Notes under the pieces: generated by a model
Databases searched by the model: none
What the model was told of the DNA's origin: nothing
Seen by the model: only the letters and a program-made list of their open reading frames with translations
Shown here: piece after piece, positions 46,801 to 57,713 of the stretch
Layout of the letters: each line of letters starts with the position of its first letter
Numbering within the stretch: the first letter of the stretch is position 1
Program-made: the position numbers and the translations under genes
Assembly (NCBI GenBank): GCA_932521025.1
Contig: OW051469.1
Location: 7,018,398-7,082,397, forward strand
DNA: 64,000 nucleotides
Direction of reading: 5' to 3'
DNA from: Oscheius onirici
Lineage: Eukaryota; Nematoda; Chromadorea; Rhabditida; Rhabditidae

Positions 46801-48552
46801 CCACGATAGAGCGTCATTCAACCTGTTTGAAAATAAGCAGCATACGCTGCAAACCTAAGAAAAAATCTGGAGCTACCGTTGTTCGATCACTCCGCACGCT
46901 GCAAACATTCTGAGTCGAAATCCTGAGTTTTCAGATCACCTGTTCCATTCCAGCAACAAGCCCGTCGAACGGCGTCAATTTCCCAGAACAACGGCGAAGC
47001 CAACGAGCTCGTCTTTTCCCGATTTCAAGCGGCTGCTTCCAAAGTTTCAAAAGTTCGCCATTCCCATGATCACAAAGACGGCTTGCGGAAGGATTCAACC
47101 AGCTCGGGGAAGAAGGTATCAAGGGTAGGATCCTCTTTTTTTTGCTCAACAAATAACAATTTCTAGGCAATGTCAAACGAGATGTCTCCGACAGCCGTCT
47201 TGAATCCTCTGGCTGAGAAAATTGACCATATTTTGATGGAGCACGGTCAACGTCTTCTGGACGACTTTTGTATTCGGGACCTGGGCTCTTTCTGTACCCA
47301 TTTGGATATGGTTTCGCAGCGCTTGATGTCCCGTCACGCCGTCAACGATTTTCCTCTGGCTTTGACGCGTCTACACTCCCAATTCTCGTGGCCCTATCCT
47401 GTCCCAGGAAGACATGTTGTCGATCAGCTGGAGAAGAAACTGGGCGCGATGACGACGAGCAAGAGTACTTGTAGTCTCAATGGTTCGTTTTGAGTTAATT
47501 TCGTTTATATAGGTAATTCCAGGTTCCATAAACGGCGAGCTGATCAGAACACCCGTCTTGCTTCCAAAAACACCGGAAAACGGAGATAAAAAGCCCAGAA
47601 GTCCTGCGATTTCCGAGGGCGAAGAATCGTGTTCGATCAAAGAGGCCAAACTGCTGCCTCTCGGAACGGATATCAGTCCGCCGATGAACGGAAGACAGTC
47701 GCCGGACAGTCTGGCCACTCAAGCAGCCCCTGAAACTCCGAGTACAAGAAGCACAAACGGCGATTGGCAAGGAGTCGACGTCCTCGTCGGAGAGGCCACT
47801 AGCAAAGGTCCATCGACCAGTCAGCTCCAGCTGGCCGTCATGTTGCAGTTCTTTTCGGAAGCGTATTCTATCGACTGGGTCTTTTTGGTTCGTCCTTTCA
47901 TCGTTTTGACTTCTAAAGACTCTTTTAAGCTGTGCTTGGTGAGTCGAGATGTGACTCGACTACGGAAAGAGATCAACGCGGGAGTCATCAACAAGTGGGG
48001 AATCGACTCGTTCAGTCAGCTGCGACATGGATGCCATTCTCTTCTTAAATGGGCCGTTGTCAACTGGTAAGCTTACTTTCACTTCTGCAATAGTTGATTC
48101 TTGCATCCAAGAACCGTACGGTTTCATATGTAATTTCTTCGTAATCTCTCGAGAGCTTAGATCACTGAAATGAACAAGTCTTCTATCAAACCGTTCAAAA
48201 ATAGCTTGATATGCAAAAAATCATTTTTTCAGTCTCGGATACGTGCCGATTCTTCAGGTCTTCCACGCTCATCTGGAAATGACGGCCGAACAGGCCGGAA
48301 TTCAGAATCTTCCGCCGGCACCGACAGCAACACAGGAGAGGACATCCAGAAAACCAGCAAGTGTGCTCTTTTCAATTTGAAGTTCACAAGAATATTCCAG
48401 AAATCGTTGTGCCTCTCACGAACGGATCCATCAAACAGCCAGCTCTTCGAGAAGCCTTCCAAGGACGGGAGCGTAGCCGCAGCGTCGATCGTCTGGCCAC
48501 GACTTCGAGTTCCACGACGGATGAGGAAAGCGAGGGCTGTATCGTCATGTGA
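40865..48552 (+). CDS. RIC1: RIC1 homologue, subunit of the Ric1-Rgp1 Rab6 guanine-nucleotide exchange factor
   Basis: About twenty exons. The first are 40865-41020, 41062-41169 and 41207-41302. N-terminal WD40-like segment: [26 protein letters not shown], then [14 protein letters not shown] and [11 protein letters not shown]. Middle: [44 protein letters not shown] and [17 protein letters not shown]1 domain: [77 protein letters not shown] Ser-rich linker and a C-terminal tail end SEGCIVM. In other animals RIC1 works with RGP1 at the Golgi to activate Rab6. The intron 45155-46934 holds retroelement debris. The start is the first in-frame Met of the first good exon; the true start may be upstream. 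Confidence 0.92.
45228..45763 (+). mobile_element. Candidate LTR of a gypsy-type element (536 bp)
   Basis: Starts TGTTATATACTG and ends CATAACA, giving TGTTA...TAACA inverted termini. It is followed immediately by GTGGCGATCAGGAA, which looks like the primer-binding/leader region of LTR elements. It lies within an intron of RIC1. No partner LTR was found in the window, so this call is tentative. Confidence 0.45.
45870..46620 (+). pseudogene. Ty3/gypsy-type integrase fragment, frame-broken
   Basis: Plus strand gives a CENCQKAAK zinc-binding block, PDKVWQ then a stop, [20 protein letters not shown] and SKWPEAI (integrase core start). After frameshifts come [20 protein letters not shown] and [20 protein letters not shown] (C-terminal integrase). 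Protease, reverse transcriptase and RNase H are absent. It is dead. Confidence 0.85.
46625..46804 (-). mobile_element. RTE-type reverse-transcriptase scrap
   Basis: Minus strand reads [20 protein letters not shown], then [20 protein letters not shown], the fingers region of RTE reverse transcriptases. It abuts the gypsy fragment in opposite orientation within the RIC1 intron. Confidence 0.8.
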
Positions 48553-48779
48553 AGTTCTTCCTCTTTCCCATTGCCCAAGCATATTCCGAGTTTTCTCCTC
48601 TCCTCCCGACTTTCCGTTACAGGTATTATGTGTACACTTCTGTGATAATGGTAATTTTACGCTCAAAATGTTCATAGAGAATAATATAAAGTTTTTTATC
48701 CATTTATTTTATTTTTAGGGAGATCGCAAAACCTGTACTTTTTGATTGAGCGAAGTTATCGAGCCGACGATCTGAAAAT

Positions 48780-49018
48780 AGAGTCATCTATCCGTTTTTC
48801 ATGGTAAACTCACTCGGGATTTCGAGGAGTGTTGCCCACTTGAGGTAGAGGAGGCAGACCTCGGATGGGCCTCCCGTAAATTCTCGTCCCTTCAGGCTGA
48901 GTCATCACCGGAGCGAAACTTTTCGGTTTCCGGAGAATCTGATTAGCGTCGTCGAGAATCCGAGCCGCTTTCTGGTTGTGGAAACGAAGTGGAGTCTAGA
49001 AAACGGATTTACTGAGGA
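48780..49018 (-). other. Possible alternative or extra 3' exon of CDC16, or orphan exon
   Basis: After a TTTTCTAG acceptor the minus strand reads TPLRFHNQKAARILDDANQI, then KPKSFAPVMTQPEGTRIYGR and GLPPLPQVGNTPRNPE to a stop. It is open for about 63 codons with coding character. It lies 30 nt beyond the CDC16 stop. The donor CATCA|GTAGCT that would skip that stop gives the wrong phase, so its ownership is unresolved. Confidence 0.4.
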
Positions 49019-49050
49019 ACAAAGTTTAAAAATAGGGAAAGAGATCACAG

Positions 49051-52000
49051 CTACTGATGAGTCAGGGTTTTGCTGCAGCATGGTTCATCGGGATCCGCAT
49101 ATTCGGGGGTAAAGTACGCTTCGGGCGTTGTCGACCCGCTACTTTCGGGAGTTTCGCTCTGAAAAGGAGAAAGTTTGAGATGGAAAGAGTTAGGGCAGCT
49201 TTGTAATTGTAAGATTACAAAGCTTCCCTTTTAGGTGATTTTGATCTTTCTCCTTTCGGAACTAGTCTTTATTTTGAATACTAACGGGTTTTGATTCTTT
49301 TCGAGACAAATTCGATTTCGAGTTTTAAAATGAACATAAAACGAACCTTTGGCCGTGTCAGCACGACAGTTTTAAAGAGTTCCTCAAACTCGTCTTCTGT
49401 GATCAGCTCTCCTCCAACTCGAACCATTTTCGGCCGATTATATTTAGTACTGAGCTTCATAATAAGGTCGTTATTTTCGCGGATAACCTGTATTTTTGCG
49501 AGTGAGACTATAAAATGTAAAAACTGACGGGATCATAGGGCTGAATTGAAAGCGCCTTGTTGATTTGCTGTACTGCTCCGTAATTGTCCCCGGAGGCAAA
49601 GAGAACTATCGAGCTGGAACACAAGGCTTGGGGATTATTCGGCTGGAGAAGGAGAGCTGCTCTGAAGAAATTTGAAGGTCTTTATAGGAAAAAGGGCATG
49701 TCTTTACCTTGCTAGTTTAAGCCCTTTTTGCTAGTCCGAATACCATTTAAACAAGATACAATAGGATTAAACAAACATTTAGGGTCTTCTTCTTGGCAAA
49801 AGACCGATATTTGTGGAAATTCCGGAAGTTTTCCCAGAGTCCAGGCAATAACCAGAAAATAATGTATTTTCTCTACTACCTACTGATTACAGTGCATCTT
49901 GCATTGATGTTTTCGGACTAGCAAGGTAAAGAAGTGCCGAAAAAAGTAACATACTGGTGGTAAATCTTGGCCTTTTCGAAGAGCTGAAGACGTCGGCAAC
50001 AATGGCCGAGATTGTTGAGCAGCGGAGCCCAGAAGACGTCGCTCGGATACATTTTTCGCGCTATGTATTCGTGTGGGTCAAGCGTCAAGTCCTTCATTTT
50101 ACCGATATCTTCTCCGACGATGACCAACTTCAGCGCCTTCTCGTATAGTTGTAGCGCGACTAAATTGTATCCTATGAGGAAAAATAGGTGAAAAACCTCG
50201 GAAATTCTTCTCATTATATGCCAGACAGGCTTGTTCTTGATAAATTATCGGATTCTGTGGAGCGAGACGAGCCGCGTCGTCTAGGAAGGCCTTGGCCAGT
50301 TTGACGCCACTTTTGCTGCACTGCATGGCGATGTAAAGCGACGGCTCGAAATTCTTCTCCATTATACGAGCGGCCTGGAAGAGGAAAAGGTGATTCGTTC
50401 AGAATTAAGAGGATTGGCTGAATAACGAAATTTCTGCTTCGAAACCCATTTGTTCCGATTTAGCAAACGAACGTTGGCTATTCAGCTAACAAACTAGTCA
50501 GATATGCAGAAAGGTTTCAAAGGGAAAAACTCAGATTTCCGCCTACTTGAACTGACCCTGTAATAGCAGCTGAGAGCTTGGTCATTGTCCGAATCTGAGG
50601 CCAAAATGTGTCCCAAGGCTAGCCAGCCGTCTCCGAAGCCAGCCGTCATGACTGTCGATTTATCTGGAAGGAAAAATACGAACGAAAGTGCACAAAAACG
50701 TACTCATAAAAGCCTTTGCCTGAGCCTTGTTCTTGCAGGCCATATAATAAAGAGCGACGGAATACCAGGCAATTTCGCATTCGGGCATCGCGTCGACAAT
50801 ATGATGGGAGAAGGTGAACAAGGCGTCCGAGTCTTCCAGCAGACTCAAGCTGTTGATATGGACAATGAGACAGTCCTGAACCCTTTTCATTAGGAAAGAA
50901 AAGCCTAATAAATTACCTTGTACCAGCCAAAATTCCTCAAGATGTCTGTTGTGATCTGGATGGCGGCCTTTGGATCTCCTCGGGAGTAATGTGTCTTGGC
51001 TCGTTCCGTCAGAATACGTGGATCTTTCTCACAGGCTTCTGACTCTCGTCTGGACGACATTTCGCGCAAGGCGTGCTCGTGCGTGGTTTCGAGCAGTTTG
51101 TACTGAAGAAGTAGCTGTTCCGCCTTGAGACAGTGCGGATCCTGAAGTTTGTTGTAACATTGACGAACATTTAGTCTGTTCATTTTGAAGAGGGAGACAC
51201 CGTAACTGTTTTGTTTAGGATATCCATTCTCCACAATTACCTTCGTAAGTGAGCTACATGTTCTTGGCTGTGTAGCCAATATTTTGTGGTTAATTGGTTT
51301 CAAAACGAAAAAGAAACATTTTCTCACTCTTAAAAACATAGAAACTTACTCGAACTAGAGCTCCTTTGAGACATTTGGCGGCAGCTTGACGGTTTTCCAA
51401 GACGATAAACGTCTGTCCCAGAACGAGTAAGATTGCTGATTGGACCTGAACCAAATTTGAAGGAATACCAAAGCAGGAGCATACTGCTAATTGTACGGCC
51501 ATTGTATCAAGTTCTCGTCTGTGTTCGGCCGTGATCGGAGCCTCGTATCCCGTCAGATAAACCTCGACGCCATTTATCACAACTGCCGGTCTGATGGGAG
51601 TATTTGCCACGTCAATCTGAAACCAAAATCTTTAAAATAAACTATAAAGCTCTACCAAGTGACCAATTTGAGCACTCGCCACTTGGGTATACATTTTTCG
51701 TTCAAACAGTGATCTGACGTAGAAATAGGCGAATAATACATGACGGGTATGAAATTTGTCGCCGGATTCGAGAGTAGAACTGACTCGAAGCCATTGTTGG
51801 GCACTCACGAGCAGCTAAAGCTTATTTCTATGCTAAAAGTGAATAAATCTCTACCTTGATATATTTGGCGAATTTGATGGGATCTCTTTGTGCGTCCTTT
51901 TCGCTGCTCTTCGAATAAACATTGTCAATCCAATAGACTGCCGACTCGTAATCTCCAATCTCGAGAAAACGCCTAAAACGAGGTGAAGGAAGAGGATAAT

Positions 52001-52226
52001 GACATACTTTATGGAATCCTCAGGATTTGCAAATGACTGCTCGAAGGGGAAGGATTCGTCGCTGTAAATGCTAGAATACGCTTGGGAAAAGATTAAAATG
52101 AACTCACAAGTCTTCATTCTTGATAGTTACGGACCGTACTGTCCGATCGCTGCCTCTTCGAGCTGTAGAGACCCGAGAAGTGGGCAGCTCGGGAGTTCGG
52201 AACGCTTCAGGCGTCCGGAAAGACAT
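49051..52226 (-). CDS. CDC16: CDC16/APC6, TPR subunit of the anaphase-promoting complex
   Basis: About fifteen exons, e.g. 52108-52226, 52008-52070, 51855-51972, 51656-51814, 51486-51616, 51350-51446, 50917-51141, 50704-50875, 50557-50663, 50374-50197, 50159-49955, 49661-49529, 49487-49347, 49158-49051. The N-terminus is MSFRTPEAFRTPELPTSRVS, with TP sites suited to CDK phosphorylation. TPR repeats include FLEIGDYESAVYWIDNVYSK, VLENRQAAAKCLKGAL, FSHHIVDAMPECEIAWYSVA, GDGWLALGHILASDSDNDQA, FLDDAARLAPQNPIIYQEQA and WAPLLNNLGHCCRRLQLFEK, which align with the superhelical TPR array of APC6. A TCTTCAG acceptor is 5 nt before the ATG. The join near 51150-51340 and the C-terminus are the weak points. 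Confidence 0.92.
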
Positions 52227-53343
52227 TTTGTCTGAAGATTGTATTCGTTTGAAGAAGAAAAAGAAAAGACAAGAAAAAAGACAGCAAAGAAGAAAGTCAA
52301 GCAACACTTCCGACCACTCCTTTTTGAATTTCGCCGAGGCGCGCGTTTCTATATTTTATCGAAATTTCTCTCTTCACTTTTTCTTGAATATTCTCTTTCT
52401 CTTACAGTGCTTTGAGATTATGTCAAAAACAAATTTTTTCATCAACTCGTGAATTAAACTGAACAAAGGGGGAAAACGCAGGTTCAAAGATTTTAGGCTT
52501 TTGCGAGCCGCCTCTAAAATTACCGTACCCAACCGTTTCGCGGTGAGAACCAAATTTGTGAACAGTCCTCACAGTTCGAAGAGTTCGGCACTTTTGTTGC
52601 AATCGGCTCGTTGCAATCGGTCTCGACACGCTTTTGAGATCACGTTGAGACACGAGCGCGGGAGGACGAAATTTCGGCTAAATTCATATTGCCACCAAAT
52701 TTTATGAGCGCGAACTGAAAAAAATTGAAATTTTGGCTTGAAAATTTTGAAAACCTTGGCGCAACGAGTTCTCAACAACCAAGCTGTGTTTTTGATCCTG
52801 TTCGGTCTCATTTTGACGACCGTATCGAGTTCTACAATAATGAATGTTTTCTACAAAAATCACAGAATAAAATAGCTGGGAAAAACGATATTTCCTGTTT
52901 TTCACTGCGATTACATGAGCAAAGTTTAAGTGCCACTATCCATTATTGTAGTTTCGCCTACGCTCTTTCTAATGGAACCACCTACAAGAAAAATGAGCGA
53001 GTAGTTTTCTCAGGAACGTTGCGCCAAGTTTTAACTGAAAATGGCTTGAACGAACCCCGTCACGAAGTCGATTTGTCCAACGTATCAGAAGCGCGGCGAG
53101 TTTTGTCCTTTAGCCAGCACAAAGTTTCATTTTTCTCATCTTTAGTCGGAAACTGCGATCGTTTCTGCAATTTCTGTTTCTTTTTCTCTCGAACGTGTGG
53201 TGTAAACAACCAGTGGAAAATACTCGACGATTTGACAAGAAAATTGTATTGTTTGCGACTATTTTTCTATCTTGAATCACCTTCGGTCCTCGTTCGTTTT
53301 TTTTCTCCGTCTCAATCTCTAAGCCTCCCATTTCAGACTCAAA

Positions 53344-54390
53344 ATGATGCTCACAAGAAGCGGGTTGATCCAGCAGTTCCGCCGGGATCCGGAATTTCGC
53401 TCTTCCGTGATCTCCTACGCTGTAGCAGCCTGTCTTTCTCTAGTAGCATCGGTATTCACATACAACATACAGTTCACCACTTTTGTTTGTACAATGACAG
53501 GTAATTTTCATCTTTACTTTGTGACAATTCTGTTCAGGAATCCTTATGACGTGTTATTTATACAAGTACCCGCCTATTTATTGTTCACAAGCCGGACTTC
53601 TCGGATGGGTTAGTTCTTCTATGATTTTTCCACAACACTGAGACTTCAGGTTACTGGCGCCTCTCTAGCAGCGTCAGTAATATTCTACAACTCGCTGCTT
53701 CCCTTTTTTTGCCGATATCTCTTCATTTTGTCAGTTTTTCACTTTACGGAGTTTGCATTCACAGCAATCACAAACAGGTTAGCTTTTTACTGCAGGTTTT
53801 GCTAAACTTCCTATTAGGAGATCACTCAGGCCCGATTCTTTCCTCCTAAACCATTCGACCGAGTACTGGGTAGCTGCAGTTCTAAGCTGGGTTGAATTCG
53901 TAATTGAGGTGAGTTATTTTTCTTCATAAAAATCATAAATTCCAGGCCTATATCTTGCCTGACCTAAAATCAAGTTGGACCAGTTTCCTCGGCGTGACGC
54001 TCTGCCTTTTGGGAGAATTCATTCGAAAAACGGCGATGGTTCATGCGGGTCTAGGATTCACCCACAAATTGGCTCTTTCCAAAAGACCGGACCATCGGCT
54101 AGTTACTGACGGAATTTACGCCTACGTTCGTCATCCCGGTTACATAGGTTTCTTCTTTGAAAAGTTCTTTAACCTCTCATTCAGGCTGGCTACTATGGTC
54201 CATCGGTACCCAGGTCGTTCTCTGCAATCCCGTCTGTTTCGTGGTCTACGCGGTAGTCAGCTGGAAATTCATGAGCAGCCGCATATATGATGAAGAAAAA
54301 GATCTCGTCGCCTTCTTCGGCGATCAGTACGCCCATTACCAGGAGAAGGTTCCCAGCGGAATCCCATTCAGTCGTGGCTATGTTCTATAG
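53344..54390 (+). CDS. ICMT: Isoprenylcysteine O-methyltransferase (ICMT)
   Basis: Six exons (53344-53500, 53538-53608, 53650-53777, 53818-53908, 53946-54147, 54185-54390) total 855 bp, 284 aa, the usual length. Multi-pass: hydrophobic segments include SYAVAACLSLVASV, LLPFFCRYLFILSVFHFTEF, WVAAVLSWVEFVIE and LGVTLCLLGEFIRKTAM. The catalytic C-terminus has HKLALSKRPDHRLVTDGIYA, YVRHPGYIGWLLWSIGTQVV, LCNPVCFVVYAVVSWKFMSS and RIYDEEKDLVAFFGDQYAHY. It methylates the prenylated C-terminal Cys of CaaX proteins in the endoplasmic reticulum membrane, using S-adenosylmethionine. All five introns are 37-41 bp. A TTTCAG lies 7 nt before the ATG (trans-splice signal). Intact. Confidence 0.96.
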
Positions 54391-55317
54391 ATAAAGTTTA
54401 TTCTATGAACTGCTCATTCTAGTATATTTGAAGCACTGAAAAAGGTAAAAACTCAAGTCAGAAACTATAAAGTCGTGAGCATTGAAAAAGAAGCGATGTT
54501 GCAACGAAAACTCCTATTTGATGTTAATGGATCGCCAATGGATGAGATACAAACGCAAGCTGTATACTCAATGTATTGAGCCGGCTCTTCTCTACGCTGG
54601 AGAAACGTGGACATTGCGAGAAAAGGAGTTGAACAAGCTTGTAGCTGCACAACGGAAGATGATGAGACGAATGGTGGGAGTTACGCTCCTAGATCGACGA
54701 ACCAACGAGTGGCTACATGGCGCTGTCAAGTTGCAAGATGTCAGAGTCAGCTGGATCACAAAGAAATGGAATTGGGCCCGGAAGATTGCTAGTATGGAGG
54801 ATGGTCGTTAGACAAAAATTGTAAGTGAATGAAGGCCGTGGAACAGGTACAGAACAGCTGGGAGACTAAGAGCCAGGTGGAAAGACGATATTACGACAAG
54901 ATGTGGCGAAAACTGGATGGGCGTTGCGGTCAGGTCTCCCGAACTCTTTAGAAGAAGTATGATGCGACATATCGGAATGATATGATTATCGTAATAAATA
55001 ATAAATTACAATGGATCGCCAAAAAAAGATACGTACTGGACCATGTAAACTTGGCCGAGCTGGCTCAACTTACAAACTCAAAGTGATGCTAAGTCGGTTT
55101 TCACGGGTCATCGAGTCCGAAGATCAATAATTGTGACACCAATTACCGGCTTTTTTTCTTTGTTTCCTGCAATTTCTTATCAAATTGTTATTGACACCCA
55201 CAGTTCTCTGTACTTTGTATCATGACCGCCCCACTCACCCAAAGATCCAATACTCTTCCTTATCATGTTTTTGCCCGATGTGCTCCTATCTAATAGACTC
55301 TTTTCGTAAGCTTTAGA
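54391..55317. other. Intergenic with RTE 3' remnant
   Basis: Only the RTE remnant at 54482-55010 is recognisable. The last 300 bp are the 5' flank of the acyl-CoA synthetase gene. Confidence 0.5.
54482..55010 (+). mobile_element. RTE-type retrotransposon C-terminal fragment
   Basis: Reads RKLYTQCIEPALLYAGETWT, then LVAAQRKMMRRMVGVTLLDR and WNWARKIASMEDGR before a stop. In shifted frames it gives RWKDDITTRCGENWMG. It ends in an ATAAATAATAAATTA tail. Parallel to the C-termini of the copies at 13.2-13.8 kb and 62.1-62.7 kb, about 55-60 codons shorter at the 5' side. Confidence 0.85.
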
Positions 55318-57713
55318 ATGGTCATCCAGTCGCCGTTTCCCTCCGTCCCGGTCACAAATGTCCTTCTACATGAGAAGGTTCTATCGGCACTACAGCGACA
55401 CGCGGAAAGACATCCGACAAAGGCCGCTCTGGTAAGTTTTCCTCAAAATCTAATGGATGAAATTTCCTATAGGTGAACGCTGAAAATCCAACGGAGAGAG
55501 TGACATTTGGGGAGTTGCGGTCACAAGTCTTTGCAGCTTCCAGTTTTCTCCACAAACAGTAAGTCAACGTAGTGAACACAAAGTCTGGAGAATTATAGTT
55601 TCCTCGTCTTAACCGAAGGTTTTTCTAGTAGTCAATCTACAGAAGAGCTCGTTTTCTCAAGGAACAGCTAGTTTTAGGATGCTCTGAAACGATCAGCGAC
55701 TTGGAAAGATCTAGATTTGAATAACGTATACAAGCAACTCGTATCTCTCAAATAAGTGCCACCGAGCTTCTAAAAGCCTGTAACCAGTCCTTTACCAAAA
55801 TTCCAGTCCAAAACAAGGACCCTGTCAATCGCAATCAGCCTTATCGTTCAGTGACCACCGCGTGCGAACAGTGACCACCGCGTGCGTCTATCAAACTCTT
55901 CTTTTCAGTGGTTTCGGATACCAAGATGTGGTGTGCCAAGTACTACCAAATAACATCGAATATGCCGTCGGATATCTTGCCGCACTAAACTGTGGCGGAG
56001 CCATGAGCGGAGCTTCGGCCATGTTCACAGACTTTGAACTGGAAAGACAGTTCCAGGACTCGAAGAGCAAGGCAGTAATCACGGATGGGCCTCATTTGGA
56101 GAAAGTGATGAAAGCTGTGGCTAACTGCCCTCTGGTCAAGGTGGTTCTCTGTGTCAGACCTCCTTCCGGAACTCTTCCTCCAAAGGTTTTCGACTGGAAA
56201 GAAGCAATCCAGTGTCCGATGAAGGCTGTGCCTGCTTTTTCTAAAAGGTAGATGGTAGCGATGTTATCAAAACTCTCTTTCAGACTGGATGATCTGGCGC
56301 TTCTTCCTTACTCTAGTGGAACCACAGGTTCTCCGAAGGGAGTCATGCTGACCCATAAGAACTTTGGAACGATGATCGACGTCGTCAATGAGTAGGTTTT
56401 ATACTTAACAGCTTGAAAATTCCAACTGATCCCGTCACTAATGCACGTTCCCCAAAAGATATAAAACCGTTTTTCAAATTCTATACCTTCTCTTTCAGTC
56501 ACTATCGGACAGTTTGCGTTCCAAAGCTCCAAGGAGGCAACAACTGGGACTGGTACAAGCAGAACATCCTTCTCGTCCTTCCCTTTTACCACATTTACGG
56601 GTTCGGCGTTCTGAACATGGTCCTTCTGGAAGGAACGACAGGAGTCATCATGTCCAAGTTTGACCCGATTGTGTTCTTGAGTTCCATCGAAAAGTACAAG
56701 GTCTGACCATTTTCTTTTTGTCGAGTCTTTCATTCTCCAGATAGAAATCCTGATGATAGTGCCACCGATTGTCCTTCTGATGGTTCGTCATCCACAAGTC
56801 CCCAACTTCGATCTCTCCTCCATCCAGATGGTTCTTACTGGAGCTGCTCCTCTCGGAAAAGAGCTCTGTGACGAGTTCTTCGCCAAGTTCAAGAACATCC
56901 GCTTCTTGGCACAGGGTTTGTTCAGAAAGAAAAGATAGGAAAAATCTTCGTTCAGCTTACGGAATGACGGAATGCGGTATGGCTAGTCATTTGCCAGCCT
57001 ACGACAGGAAAGACAACTACAATACCGTCGGACATATTGCTGCCAACTTTGAACAAAAGGTGAGTATCAGCTAAAGCTATGTAAGTGCCAGATAATTGAT
57101 CCATCCACTGGAAAGGAAGTCGGTCTCGGAGAACGAGGAGAGATCTGTGTAAGAGGCCCGACGATTATGAAAGGATATCTGGGCCGACCGGAAGCTACGG
57201 CTGAGACAATTGACAAGGAGGGATGGTTGCATACCGGTAAGTGAGCCTGCTTGTGAAAAAGATTGTAGCCTGAAAATATTGATACAGTAATCCTCTTGAA
57301 GGCGATGTTGGCTACGTAAACAAGTCCGGCGAAACTTTCATAGTCGACCGAATCAAGGAATTGATCAAGGTGAAAGGCCTTCAAGTGCCTCCAGCTGAAC
57401 TAGAGGATCTTCTTCACGGTCATCCTGACGTTGCCGACGTGGCTGTGATCGGAATTCCGGATGAGAAAGTAGGAGAACGACCAAAGGCCTTTGTGGTCAA
57501 GGCAAATCCGCGACTCACTGCAGAACAAGTAGCCAAGTTTGTGGAAAGTGAGAACACTTTCTTTATTGTTAAAAAGAGTTCACTTCAGGCAAAGTGTCTC
57601 CCTACAAATGGCTGACTGGAGGAGTAGAGTTCATAGCCGAGATTCCCAAATCTCCGTCCGGGAAGATTCTTCGACGAATGTTGCGAGATCGTGTCCCACA
57701 GGCTAAATTGTAA
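55318..57713 (+). CDS. 4-coumarate-CoA-ligase-like acyl-CoA synthetase, probable peroxisomal
   Basis: Ten exons (55318-55431, 55473-55558, 55909-56247, 56284-56391, 56499-56700, 56741-56915, 56956-57059, 57092-57236, 57302-57547, 57589-57713) total 1644 bp, 547 aa. AMP-binding motif A1 is [20 protein letters not shown]. Others are [23 protein letters not shown] (A5), [47 protein letters not shown], and the PTS-end [16 protein letters not shown] with the catalytic Lys. It activates a carboxylic acid to its CoA thioester through an acyl-adenylate. The last three residues AKL form a peroxisomal targeting signal. A GCTTTAG acceptor is 1 nt before the ATG. A polyadenylation-like AATAAA overlaps the stop. 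Substrate not predictable. Confidence 0.93.

Noticed and set aside
52725-53504. 259-aa open frame on + upstream of ICMT
   Set aside because: No recognisable motif, runs out of frame across the ICMT first exon and its splice acceptor, and ends inside it; likely chance.
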